A stretch of DNA of 64,000 nt from Crossaster papposus. Its lineage: Eukaryota > Echinodermata > Asteroidea > Velatida > Solasteridae. Positions within the stretch are counted from its first letter, which is position 1; every line of letters starts with the position of its first letter. Location of the stretch: the NCBI GenBank assembly GCA_037893245.1, contig JBAIAA010000778.1:186001-250000 (forward strand). The letters are read 5' to 3'. A program made the translations under genes and the position numbers. Shown here piece after piece: positions 18,765-29,361 of the stretch. Under the pieces are notes generated by a model, which saw only the letters and a program-made list of their open reading frames with translations, ran no database searches and was not told where the DNA came from.

Positions 18765-21700
18765 GTAAGATAGAGCCTCAGAGGCCTAAAATAGTTTTCA
18801 GTTTACTTTTGGGGTTATCGAGTTTAAGACAGAATGATTGCCATACAAATTTAAATAAATCAATTTATTTGCAGCAGCACATAGTATACGTCATACGGCT
18901 AGGCTTAGGCTATAGCTTGAGATTTCCAGCTCTAAAATAGCTCATGAAAGGGTCAAAACTATTGTGCACTTCCCTCGAAAAACAAACGGACCGTTGTTGA
19001 ATGTTTGTTACTGTGGTACCACTTCTCACCGGTACGGCGGGTCTGAAGGTGCACCAGACATTCAACAGCCACTTGGCAAAACAACAGTGAAAGTGTTATA
19101 TAGCAAATTCTTAATTATTCAATTTGTAATCTAGAATGCTTTCTCTTTTGCAGAAATAAAACATCACAGTGCTTAGCATGGCTGCGTTTCTTCTTGGAGC
19201 GTGTTGGTGACTACATGCCCCACAAAAATAAGGTCTACCTTCCACCATCATGCAATTACACTACAGTGTATGGGAGAATGAGTAAAGAGCTAAAGGATCG
19301 GAACATGGAAGTAATTTCTTATGGACACTTCCTCAGGATTTGGCATGCAGAACTGTCAGAGTTTGTGGTTGGAAAAGTAAGTTTTTCTGTTGACAGTTGA
19401 ACCCTGATATACATGTAGTGTTACTGTAACATCCTGCTTAAGTCTTTGAGTGTTTTTCTTTGTTTTTCATTACTGATAATACAAGGTACCTTAAACAAGG
19501 TAATTTATAAAGTCCCACTCACCTTTTTAAGTCCTAATCACCTTGATAAGTAAAATGGTTAGTACTAAAATTGCATAAATAGGCACCATCGACCATTATA
19601 GTTTTTAAATTATTTTAATTTTGTAACATACTACAGCAGTATATATTCCAAAAACTTGGGACTCCCATTACTGTTTATTGATAGCCCCAAAACATGCAAC
19701 ACAATAAAATAGACTGGCACATGAAACAATCCGTATCAGACCTTTGAAGAGATCAGTCTGGTCAAATAGATGGACAATTGAAGGACACACATGAGTCTAG
19801 TCAAGATTGGTCTTTAAAATAAAACCATGTGCCATGGTGTGGCTTTACTCTTGAAGCAAAATGTTGAAGAAAACTAAATTAAAAACAAAATTTTGTTAAA
19901 ACTTAATTTTAATAATTGATATGAGACTTTAGACTTGGCCTAGCTCATGAAACATTTTGAGAATTTTATCAGCTAAAAAGTGAGTAAAGTTGGCCTGAAC
20001 TTTGTTTGCATGATTTTCAGCACTCCATATTGCACAGACCACCAGCAATTTTCTTGATAATATGACAGTTATTAATAATGTCCACATCCCCAGGTCAGCT
20101 CTTTTACAAAGTGCAGCATCTGTACAACTCTAAAAGAAGACAGGCAAACATCCACAACTAAAAGTGAACGGGCTGCTGTGCAGGAGTTGCATGATTTGCA
20201 TATCAAGCATGTGGAGTAAGTACTGTATAGTATCCCAGGTTAGAAACAAAATAGAGAAACAATATATTTCGTTCCTATTCAAAATGTTGGGTTTTTTTTT
20301 CTATTTTTTTCATTGTATTTCGCCACCGTGAAAAATAAGGCACAACAAATAAAGGAAACAAATTGCTTTTTTTTTTAATAGAGGTAAAATAGGTTTCAAT
20401 TTTTTTTTAATAGGATGCTATTTTCAAAACAGTCTTTGAATTTTTGAAAAATGTCTAATTCAGAGAAAATAGAAACACCCAAAAGTACATTAAGAAAGTG
20501 TGGCTTTTCAAAATAGTAAAATTGCAGCATCCAAAAATAGAAAAATAAAATAGTGTATCGCAGTCCATTTAGTCCTCGGAATAGGAAAACAATATATTTG
20601 CTTACTATTTTCTGAGCGAAGATTGCATAACAATGTTTTAAATAGACATCAAAAGATGGGGTTTTTATTAGAAGATAAAAAAGAAATCAGAAAGTGAAAA
20701 CAATGCATCATGTAGCGTACATAGAAATACATGTAACAGCATTATATATTTATAAAAAACATCAGCCTTTGGCAAAGACTAAATTATTATACATGCCTGC
20801 AAGGTTATTTGTTCAAATTAGTCTCCAAAAACAATGCCTTATTTTTTTCCAAGGTTGTCTCGTAGACATTACCATGACAGCAGAGAACGGGCAAGGGCAG
20901 ATCCGTCTCTTGAAAATACTATCATCATAGACGGAATGGACCAATCAAAGACAAACATGCCGAGCTTGCTAGTGGAAGACAAAACAACAAAGGGCAAAGC
21001 GCGTCTCCGAACACATCTTACAGGTATAATTTTGTTGGGAAAGAATTATATACCTGGACTTGACAACCTGTGCACAAACCGTATGAGACTGTTGTAAACA
21101 TTGGGGTATATCCTACACAGGGAACACTTAATTTGCCCATTATTTCATTTTTTTGGACTAATCACTAATCTTATGTTTAGGCCTGAATAAATAAATTCTT
21201 GATTCTGTATAAAAAAAAGGTACCGGGTAGCTATTTTTCTCAATTTTATGTAGCTACAAATGTCCTCTTGAGCCATTATGACTATTTCTGTTTTAACTGA
21301 TGGTGGTGGCCTGTGTCACATACATTTAACTGTTCATTATATTTACCTTCTTATACAGGTGTCCTCTTTCACACCGACACTCCTGGAGGAATGATACCCT
21401 ATGTGTTTACAGACATTCTTAATGTACCCCACGATAGCAACCTGACTCTGAATGTTCTTCTCCAAATCATTGCAGAGAATGGAGACAGACGATCGAGGGC
21501 AAAAACTAAATGTTCAGGTACTGTAGTCAGTTAATTTTGAATAATTATTCATTATTATATAGCAAAAACATTCTTCTTGTACCTACTGTTTTTGTATCAC
21601 TCATTAATTTGTCTTGAAAAAGATACTGCCAGAATCCCAAATTCTAGGCCCTATTTGTGTTTTTTAATGAATTTGACATTAATACACAGTATATGTGGCC

Positions 21701-24117
21701 TATACATGTAGGCGAATTATTAAACTTACAACGTCATACTTGCTATTGTATGACAGGCCGTTTTCCCATTTGACTTACCTTGACATGACTTTGTTTTACC
21801 TAGATTTATTGTCCTAATAGCTGGCAGGAATGTCGCACATGGCTGGCGCTGATAATTTTCTGCGACTGAGCGGAAACTTTCTGCGGCCACTTTCGGCTTG
21901 GTAGTTTTATATAACCTTTACGTTAAGTCAATTAAATAGTAGGTATTTTGTGTACTTGCAGATGGACAATTGCTACCGAGAAAACAAGAATAAATTCATC
22001 TTAGCAGTTGGTGTCCTCTTGGTAGAATTTGGGATATACAACCAGGTACTGTAGGTGTTGCTTGAGTGAAGTTGTAGTACTGATAGTTTTGTTACATTAA
22101 AAAGTTTGTAAGAGATTATCACCATGTGTGAAGACGATTGGTGATAAAAGACAACAACATTTACTCGCTAGCCTTTTCGCCTCAAAATTGTTTTACGTTC
22201 ACCTACTGTAGACTGGCACCTTGTCGCACAGATAAAATGCATCTTTTTAAAAGTGCCTTTTGTTATTACAATACAACCACGCAAAGTTTAAAATCGTTTC
22301 AATACTATATAGTGTTATTCATTATATATTGTAAAACAGTACACTCTCATTTAATAATTTTAGAGGCGTCCTAAAATTGATGAAATGCCAAAAAGGGTTC
22401 TTCCAAGCCTGGAAAAGATTGACCCCAATCTTCAAAACAACTTGAAGGCATTTGGGAGAAGGCTGCCTGACCATGCCCACAACTGGTGGAAGCACTTCTT
22501 CACTCAGATGGACAAATACACAACAGTAAGTCAATCCCGTTATTATGATGTCATGTGCTAGTAGCTCAGGAGCTCACTAATCAAAAATGTGGTTGGTCGC
22601 TATTAAACAAGTATGTCTAAAACCTGCTCATATGGGCCTGAACATTGTTAATGGACTTGCTGCTACTTGTCAACCGGCCAACTATATTTGTACAAAACCA
22701 ATGAGAGCCGTCGGAAAAAGTACAAACAAAGAAAATCATCGAGAGGAACAAAAGAAACTCCTCGATTTACACCATAAACAAACGTGAGTGCACGTGTTTA
22801 TGTTAATAAGGCTTTTTTACCAGCATATACTGAATCCATCAGAATCTTTCATTTTTTTCCCTGGTGTTATTTTTTATTCAGCCATCCGATGAAACATCAG
22901 GTACTTGGCTGCTGCAGACCCTGATCAATTTACCAAACCAACCAAGACCACTGCCAGATCTTAGCCACCTTGAAGGCACTAGTGATGCCATTCGGCAGGA
23001 CTGCCCTGAGGTTAGTTAGCATTAACGACACACTTGTTTGGCTTTTTATTTTGAAACCTTTGCATATGTTAAACATTTATATTTTACCCCCATATTTTGT
23101 TTTTGAGATATCATACGTAACTCAATAATTAGTGAATAACAGTGCGAGGACCCGGTCATTACTGCGTGATAATGACCGGGTTGGGGAATGACCGCTGGTA
23201 ATGGACCGAGCCTAACACCCCGCACTGTTATTCCATTTAATAAATACCTTTAATATATACCAACATTTCCAGTGTTTTGTGTTCATGCATCAGGGCCTAA
23301 ATTTCAGCTATATGCATGGTACCCTGTCTCTTCAATATGTGTTTTTATTATTACCCATACTTTGAGACCAGACTAGCTGACTACTGATGCCCACTGTGCA
23401 TAGCAAAGCGTTAGCGTTAACAGACGAAACGCGCATTTTTTTAAAAGCCGCGCGTATAGATACAAATGTTTTACGTGTACATTCATAGTTACCGTAGGAC
23501 TTTTGCATTCGGCCAATCATTGACTTAAATGATGCTTGATTAATGCTGGTTCAGGGGACATTTATTCGCTTTTTCTTAAAAGCCAGGCAATTACTACAAA
23601 ATAATGCCCTCCATATATGTGATAGTCTCGACCAATCAGAAGCCATCAACTCTCCTAGGTATTTATTAATACAAATTAAATATACAGTTTACCCAATCCT
23701 ACTGATGAATTAATTGTTCACATTTTGTATCTCTTCTTCTAGATAATTGTTGGACCTCCAGCAAAGAAGACCATCTTAGGAAATCAAGACTATGCCTCTA
23801 TCACTGTTGGCATGCTGGTAGCTGTTTTTGTGGCTGATATTTCCCATCATCCTCAGATTGGTAGAGTTGAAGCAAGAGAGGATCACTGGATGAATGTCCA
23901 TTGGTTTTCTGGCCAGTGGACTTCATCCTGGAAACCTTGCTTTCATGGTGCCGGTAAACACAGAAAGCCTGCTACAGAATGGCTAGATGAAAAATGTGCC
24001 CTTCTTTGGGACTTTCAACTCACAACAAAAAATGCAGCTTTGACAAAAATGGTTCAAACTGACTTGCGAAACAGGTATGCAGAGTGCCAAAGTGCAGTCC
24101 TCGAAAACGATACGTAA
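18118..24117 (+). CDS. Putative transposase (D...DN RNase-H-like family), 9 exons
   Basis: Nine exons encode about 690 residues. An acidic N-terminus and basic patch (PKRPRKRS, about 144-151) are followed by a Cys-rich segment (CKPGFVLNGRCVCDSAFC) and an HGNTGK motif. Next come CSIC (297-300), IIIDGMDQSKTNMP (D357, D360) and YLQMDNCYRENKNKF (DN near 442). The C-terminus, IGRVEAREDHWMNVHWFSG then SSWKPC, resembles a chromo-like barrel. I recall the same order (CxxC, hhhDgmDQsK, LQxDN..ENKN, then GHTHxDhD) in a large uncharacterised metazoan family, annotated DUF7869 in recent Pfam. It looks like a DDE-type integrase fold, so transposase is the natural role inside this element (inference). Oddities: exons 5 and 6 do not join in frame, and no GHTHxDhD equivalent is found between exons 6 and 7. 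The start is the first Met after an in-frame TGA. Confidence 0.78.
19154..19376 (+). CDS. Transposase-like gene exon 2
   Basis: From TTTTGCAG to GGAAAA|GTAAGT. It encodes NKTSQCLAWLRFFLERVGDY and continues KVYLPPSCNYTTVYGRMSKE to HFLRIWHAELSEFVVGK. The phase agrees with both neighbours. The W....LsEf segment leads into the CxxC exon. Confidence 0.88.
20094..20215 (+). CDS. Transposase-like gene exon 3, CxxC motif
   Basis: From CCCCAG to GTGGA|GTAAGT. It encodes VSSFTKCSICTTLKEDRQTS and then a helical ERAAVQELHDLHIKHV. The FxKCxxC plus charged helix arrangement is typical of the family I compare it with. Confidence 0.88.
20854..21023 (+). CDS. Transposase-like gene exon 4, first acidic motif
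   Basis: From TTTCCAAG to CTTACAG|GTATAA. It encodes ELSRRHYHDSRERARADPS, then IIIDGMDQSKTNMPSLLVED. The hydrophobic strand ending in D357-G-M-D360 is the expected first catalytic strand of an RNase-H-like fold. Confidence 0.9.
21359..21517 (+). CDS. Transposase-like gene exon 5
   Basis: From CTTATACAG to AATGTTCAG|GTACTG. It encodes GVLFHTDTPGGMIPYVFTDI, then HDSNLTLNVLLQIIAENGD. The segment is family-like right up to the DN strand. The donor leaves phase 1, which no acceptor in front of exon 6 can take up in the right frame; a GTAGTC donor at 21524 would give phase 0. Confidence 0.8.
21943..22045 (+). CDS. Transposase-like gene exon 6, DN motif
   Basis: It encodes YFVYLQMDNCYRENKNKFIL and continues AVGVLLVEFGIYNQ to a CCAG|GTACTG donor. 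The frame is open back through YLQ, which the family normally has before DN, so I start it at the TAGTAG acceptor. The TTGCAG acceptor at 21962 would start directly at MDN. The 5' boundary is uncertain. Confidence 0.72.
22364..22525 (+). CDS. Transposase-like gene exon 7
   Basis: 54 codons from TTTTAG to ACAACA|GTAAGT. It encodes RRPKIDEMPKRVLPSLEKID, then GRRLPDHAHNWWKHFFTQMD. Phase 0 at both ends. The exon that should precede it with the third acidic motif is not found. Confidence 0.82.
22882..23010 (+). CDS. Transposase-like gene exon 8
   Basis: 43 codons from TTATTCAG to CCTGAG|GTTAGT. It encodes PSDETSGTWLLQTLINLPNQ, then PRPLPDLSHLEGTSD. A proline-rich linker between the catalytic core and the C-terminal domain; phase 0 at both ends. 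Confidence 0.82.
23135..23234. repeat. Hairpin-forming repeat (intron 8)
   Basis: Outer arms GAATAACAGTGCG and CGCACTGTTATTCC enclose an inner palindrome ACCCGGTCATTAC / ATAATGACCGGGT. Its left arm resembles 24218-24245 (ATTACAGTGTGATGACCCGG), suggesting one repeat family. Confidence 0.75.
23626..23670 (+). repeat. Dispersed 43-bp motif, copy 1
   Basis: CTCGACCAATCAGAAGCCAT and CTAGGTATTTATTAATA recur at 24811-24853, and more degenerately at 24738-24783. All copies share orientation. Confidence 0.75.
23743..24117 (+). CDS. Transposase-like gene exon 9, chromo-like C-terminus and stop
   Basis: 124 codons plus TAA, from CTTCTAG. It encodes IIVGPPAKKTILGNQDYASI, then IGRVEAREDHWMNVHWFSG, SSWKPC, and a closing helical region WDFQLTTKNAALTKMVQTDL. 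The V...D..hhVHWF.G...W.P pattern is that of a small chromo/SH3-like barrel, which in related proteins precedes a conserved F.LT..kL helix. Confidence 0.88.
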   Translation: MIVGPPAKKTILGNQDYASITVGMLVAVFVADISHHPQIGRVEAREDHWMNVHWFSGQWTSSWKPCFHGAGKHRKPATEWLDEKCALLWDFQLTTKNAALTKMVQTDLRNRYAECQSAVLENDT

Positions 24118-24156
24118 CAAGTTTTATCACTGTGTTTCAGTTTAATATACAAATAT

Positions 24157-24205
24157 TGACTGCTTCGAGTGGTATAGTTTTACTATACCACGTGATAAGC
24201 AGTCA
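24157..24205. repeat. 49-bp palindrome downstream of the transposase stop
   Basis: TGACTGCTTCGAGTGGTATAG pairs with CTATACCACGTGATAAGCAGTCA read inverted, around a TTTTA centre; a few mismatches. It lies 40 bases after the stop and could act in 3' processing or be a small foldback repeat. Confidence 0.8.
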
Positions 24206-24246
24206 TTATTTATGTAATTACAGTGTGATGACCCGGTTATTACTAA

Positions 24247-24374
24247 GGGAATAAATGTGTGTTCGGGAGGTTTTAATCACTCTGTTTAATACCGCTTGGA
24301 GTCTATGTGCTGATAATTACCCGAGCCGATAATTACCAGAGTGATTAATACCGACCGAACACACATTTATTCCC
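24247..24374. repeat. Inverted repeat with 20-bp perfect arms
   Basis: GGGAATAAATGTGTGTTCGG at 24247-24266 is the exact reverse complement of 24355-24374. An inner pair, TAATCACTCTG / CAGAGTGATTA, extends the foldback. MITE-like, with no coding sequence. Confidence 0.85.
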
Positions 24375-25154
24375 ATTCAAAAATACCTTTTTTGTAAAAT
24401 TCAGCCAAAAAAGCCCCGAAAAAAATTGTCGCAAGTAAATTTCGGTGTTTCCCAAATGACATGTTTCCGCCTCTGTCGCTCTACACAGTACTTGCAATAA
24501 AGCGTATTTACTAGGAACCAGACCATTACTGCCATTGGCAACCTCGTTCCCAGGGTGTCGAGTTGTACGCGCCCAACACCATGCGTTTTACTATTGGAGA
24601 TGATGTACGGTTGGAAATAAAGTGAGCCCTGGGGACGGGTATAATGCGACATCGCGTGACGTATTTTGTTGCCAGCTGGTTTTAAACACTTCCAGCCATG
24701 TCTTTATCGTCCGTTTAATACCAGCCACGTGACGGGCTCTCGACCAATAGGAATGCCTAAACTGTCCCAGGTATTTATGAATACATAATAATCCACTCCA
24801 CGTGATCAAATCTCGACCAATCAGAAGCCAGCAACTCTTCTAGGTATTTATTAATTGTTTTATAACACCTCTCCCACAGATTCTGCACAATTTATGCTAA
24901 ATCTAAAAGTAATGACACTCAAATTCATTGATCAAATTAAACCGTAGTAAAATTTAATTAAAAAATCTCTATGGAAACAAATGTTTTAGGGCATAAAATA
25001 TTTGCACATTGTCAGTTCGCATATTTTCCTGGTGTATTAGGTAAAGTGTCCTGCAGGTTCTTATATGAGATGAGGATTCTCCATGAGAAACCTGACCCTC
25101 TTGTGTCGGGTGCAATGAGTGTTCCGCTGGTTCTTGATGAGATGGGGATTCTGC

Positions 25155-28100
25155 CCCTAGTTTGAGTATAATTGCAGACCATTTGCTTGGCTAGACAAGT
25201 CTGTCCCTAGTTTGAGTATAATTGCAGACCATTTGCTTGGGCTAGACAAGTCTGTCCCTAGTTTGAGTATAATTGCAGACCATTTGCTTGGGCTAGACAA
25301 GTCTGTCCCTAGTTTGAGTATAATTGCAGACCATTTGCTTGGGCTAGACAAGTCTGTCCCTAGTTTGAGTATAATTGCAGACCATTTGCTTGGGCTAGAC
25401 AAGTCTGTCCCTAGTTTGAGTATAATTGTAGACCATTTTGCTTGGGCTAGACAAGTCTGTCCCTAGTTTGAGTTTAATTGTAGACCATTTGCTTGGCTAG
25501 ACAAGTCTGTCCCTAGTTTGAGTATAATTGCAGACCATTTGCTTGGGCTAGACAAGTCTGTCCCTAGTTTGAGTATACTTGCAGACCATTTGCTTGGGCT
25601 AGACAAGTCTGTCCCTAGTTTGAGTTTAATTGTAGACCATTTGCTTGGCTAGACAAGTCTGTCCCTAGTTTGAGTATAATTGCAGACCATTTGCTTGGGC
25701 TAGACAAGTCTGTCCCTAGTTTGAGTATAATTGCAGACCATTTGCTTGGGCTAGACAAGTCTGTCCCTAGTTTGAGTATAATTGCATTTTATTTGCTTGG
25801 GCTAGACAAGTCTGTCCCTAGTTTGAGTATAATTGCAGACCATTTGCTTGGGCTAGACAAGTCTGTCCCTAGTTTGAGTATAATTGTAGACCATTTGCTT
25901 GGCTAGACAAGTCTGTCCCTAGTTTGAGTATAATTGCAGACCATTTGCTTGGGCTAGATAAGTCTGTCCCTAGTTTGAGTATAATTGCAGACCATTTGCT
26001 TGGGCTAGACAAGTCTGTCCCTAGTTTGAGTTTAATTGTAGACCATTTGCTTGGCTAGACAAGTCTGTCCCTAGTTTGAGTATAATTGCAGACCATTTGC
26101 TTGGGCTAGACAAGTCTGTCCCTAGTTTGAGTATAATTGCAGACCATTTGCTTGGGCTAGACAAGTCTGTCCCTAGTTTGAGTATAATTGCAGACCATTT
26201 GCTTGGGCTAGACAAGTCTGTCCCTAGTTTGAGTATAATTGCAGACCATTTGCTTGGGCTAGACAAGTCTGTCCCTAGTTTGAGTTTAATTGTAGACCAT
26301 TTGCTTGGCTAGACAAGTCTGTCCCTAGTTTGAGTATAATTGCAGACCATTTGCTTGGGCTAGACAAGTCTGTCCCTAGTTTGAGTATAATTGCAGACCA
26401 TTTGCTTGGGCTAGACAAGTCTGTCCCTAGTTTGAGTATAATTGCAGACCATTTGCTTGGGCTAGACAAGTCTGTCCCTAGTTTGAGTTTAATTGTAGAC
26501 CATTTGCTTGGCTAGACAAGTCTGTCCCTAGTTTGAGTATAATTGCAGACCATTTGCTTGGGCTAGACAAGTCTGTCCCTAGTTTGAGTATAATTGCAGA
26601 CCATTTGCTTGGGCTAGACAAGTCTGTCCCTAGTTTGAGTATAATTGCATTTTATTTGCTTGGGCTAGACAAGTCTGTCCCTAGTTTGAGTATAATTGCA
26701 GACCATTTGCTTGGGCTAGACAAGTCTGTCCCTAGTTTGAGTATAATTGTAGACCATTTGCTTGGCTAGACAAGTCTGTCCCTAGTTTGAGTATAATTGT
26801 AGACCATTTTGCTTGGGCTAGACAAGTCTGTCCCTAGTTTGAGTATAATTGCAGACCATTTTGCTTGGGCTAGACAAGTCTGTCCCTAGTTTGAGTTTAA
26901 TTGTAGACCATTTGCTTGGCTAGACAAGTCTGTCCCTAGTTTGAGTATAATTGCAGACCATTTGCTTGGGCTAGACAAGTCTGTCCCTAGTTTGAGTATA
27001 ATTGTAGACCATTTGCTTGGGCTAGACAAGTCTGTCCCTAGTTTGAGTATAATTGCAGACCATTTGCTTGGGCTAGACAAGTCTGTCCCTAGTTTGAGTA
27101 TAATTGCAGACCATTTGCTTGGGCTAGACAAGTCTGTCCCTAGTTTGAGTTTAATTGTAGACCATTTGCTTGGCTAGACAAGTCTGTCCCTAGTTTGAGT
27201 ATAATTGCAGACCATTTGCTTGGGCTAGACAAGTCTGTCCCTAGTTTGAGTATAATTGCAGACCATTTGCTTGGGCTAGACAAGTCTGTCCCTAGTTTGA
27301 GTATAATTGCAGACCATTTGCTTGGGCTAGACAAGTCTGTCCCTAGTTTGAGTTTAATTGTAGACCATTTGCTTGGCTAGACAAGTCTGTCCCTAGTTTG
27401 AGTATAATTGCAGACCATTTGCTTGGGCTAGACAAGTCTGTCCCTAGTTTGAGTATAATTGCAGACCATTTGCTTGGGCTAGACAAGTCTGTCCCTAGTT
27501 TGAGTATAATTGCATTTTATTTGCTTGGGCTAGACAAGTCTGTCCCTAGTTTGAGTATAATTGCAGACCATTTGCTTGGGCTAGACAAGTCTGTCCCTAG
27601 TTTGAGTATAATTGTAGACCATTTGCTTGGCTAGACAAGTCTGTCCCTAGTTTGAGTATAATTGTAGACCATTTTGCTTGGGCTAGACAAGTCTGTCCCT
27701 AGTTTGAGTATAATTGCAGACCATTTTGCTTGGGCTAGACAAGTCTGTCCCTAGTTTGAGTTTAATTGTAGACCATTTGCTTGGCTAGACAAGTCTGTCC
27801 CTAGTTTGAGTATAATTGCAGACCATTTGCTTGGGCTAGACAAGTCTGTCCCTAGTTTGAGTATAATTGTAGACCATTTGCTTGGGCTAGACAAGTCTGT
27901 CCCTAGTTTGAGTATAATTGCAGACCATTTGCTTGGGCTAGACAAGTCTGTCCCTAGTTTGAGTATAATTGCAGACCATTTGCTTGGGCTAGACAAGTCT
28001 GTCCCTAGTTTGAGTATAATTGCATTTTATTTGCTTGGGCTAGACAAGTCTGTCCCTAGTTTGAGTATAATTGCAGACCATTTGCTTGGGCTAGACAAGT

Positions 28101-28767
28101 CTGTCCCTAGTTTGAGTTTAATTGTAGACCATTTGCTTGGGCTAGACAAGTCTGTCCCTAGTTTGAGTATAATTGCAGACCATTTTGCTTGGGCTAGACA
28201 AGTCTGTCCCTAGTTTGAGTATAATTGTAGACCATTTGCTTGGGCTAGACAAGTCTGTCCCTAGTTTGAGTATAATTGTAGACCATTTGCTTGGGCTAGA
28301 CAAGTCTGTCCCTAGTTTGAGTATAATTGTAGACCATTTGCTTGGGCTAGACAAGTCTGTCCCTAGTTTGAGTATAATTGTAGACCATTTGCTTGGGCTA
28401 GACAAGTCTGTCCCTAGTTTGAGTATAATTGTAGACCATTTTGCTTGGGCTAGACAAGTCTGTCCCTAGTTTGAGTATAATTGCAGACCATTTGCTTGGG
28501 CTAGACAAGTCTGTCCCTAGTTTGAGTATAATTGCATTTTATTTGCTTGGGCTAGACAAGTCTGTCCCTAGTTTGAGTATAATTGCAGACCATTTGCTTG
28601 GGCTAGACAAGTCTGTCCCTAGTTTGAGTTTAATTGTAGACCATTTTGCTTGGGCTAGACAAGTCTGTCCCTAGTTTGAGTATAATTGCAGACCATTTGC
28701 TTGGGCTAGACAAGTCTGTCCCTAGTTTGAGTATAATTGTAGACCATTTGCTTGGGCTAGACAAGTC
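25155..28767 (+). repeat. Right subterminal array of the 51-bp repeat
   Basis: About 70 tandem units of 51 bp with cores TAGTTTGAGTATAATTG, CAGACCATTTGCTTGGG and CTAGACAAGTCTGTCCC, inverted relative to 7805-8474. Variants include a 50-bp unit with one G fewer (CTTGGCTAG), TTTAATTGTAG units, CATTTTATTTGC units and CCATTTTGC units. The array decays at its right edge (GTCGTTTCTTAGTTTGAATA). Open frames on both strands arise because 51 is divisible by three and the unit lacks stops. A role as transposase-binding sites is inferred from position and orientation. Confidence 0.95.
26076..27805 (+). repeat. 865-bp higher-order repeat within the 51-bp array
   Basis: The order of variant units repeats with a period near 865 bp (17 units). 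Blocks starting at 26076 and 26941 match in sequence of variants, and 27806 begins a third, partial block. CATTTTATTTGC marker units fall near 25786, 26649 and 27512. This shows block duplication rather than single-unit growth. Confidence 0.8.
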
Positions 28768-29361
28768 GTTTCTTAGTTTGAATACACTCGACGATTTAAA
28801 GATATATTTCATTTCGATGATGCTGTCATTTCTTTGTTGTCCAAGTTAGTTGGCGAGTGACACTTTTTGTTGCAACTGCTTTGTATTTTACTGTATTTGT
28901 GTTAACTATTCTGAAAGAAATGCATGTTTTAACAATTAGTTTAAACATGAGAATCTTTTTGACAAAGGATGCCTTTAAACCGATTAGTTTATCGGAAGGA
29001 GATAACAAAAGAGAAAATGCAACTTAAACCAATAAAAGAAATCAGTTTCAATCAATGATAAATAGTTTGTCTGTCTCATTAATAAAAGTTTGCTTTCATT
29101 CTGAAGAAAGTAGTCCTAATCTTTTTGATAGCTTAAAAAACGAGTTTGCTCGATATCTAAATGAAAATAATTTGGGATTGAGACTGTCGGCATCGTAAAG
29201 TTTATTATGATTTAAATTCAGTTTGATAAAAAGGTGCTGTATATTCATAACTTTATTTTCAGTAAAGCACAATATTGAGAATATGGTGCTTCACTTTTAT
29301 ATATTCTTGTAAAATTTCCTTAAAATCAACAATTTCATGCTCTAATTACTACAAAAGTTGA
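28768..29361. other. Right terminal spacer, no gene seen
   Basis: About 590 bases of unique, very AT-rich sequence between the right array and the terminal repeat. No convincing coding frame, RNA gene or repeat. It is not similar to the left spacer. Confidence 0.65.

Larger units (their letters stand above)
24118..25154. other. Transposase 3' flank, palindromic repeats and no gene
   Basis: No convincing coding region lies between the transposase stop and the right subterminal array. The region holds a 49-bp palindrome, an inverted repeat, and two copies of the 43-bp motif (24738-24783 and 24811-24853). Just before the array, GGTTCTTATATGAGATGAGG and GGTTCTTGATGAGATGGGGA form a short direct repeat (25058 and 25130). 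Confidence 0.6.

Noticed and set aside
22109..22150. Possible remnant of the third acidic motif (GTGTGAAGACGATTGG)
   Set aside because: The DNA loosely resembles codons for HTHEDID, but no single frame reads it and stops lie on both sides. Too weak to annotate.
23812..24117. Separate 101-codon gene starting at MLVAVFVADISHH
   Set aside because: The frame is open further upstream to a good acceptor at 23743 and continues the phase of exon 8, so it is the last exon of the longer gene.
25155..28767. CRISPR-like regular array
   Set aside because: There are no unique spacers; repeat and interval are both conserved, and the context is eukaryotic.
25157..28849. Short open frames on both strands with a 17-residue repeat (SIIADHLLGLDKSVPSL)
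   Set aside because: They follow from a stop-free 51-bp repeat divisible by three. The array is inverted at the other end of the element, which fits DNA sites better than protein.
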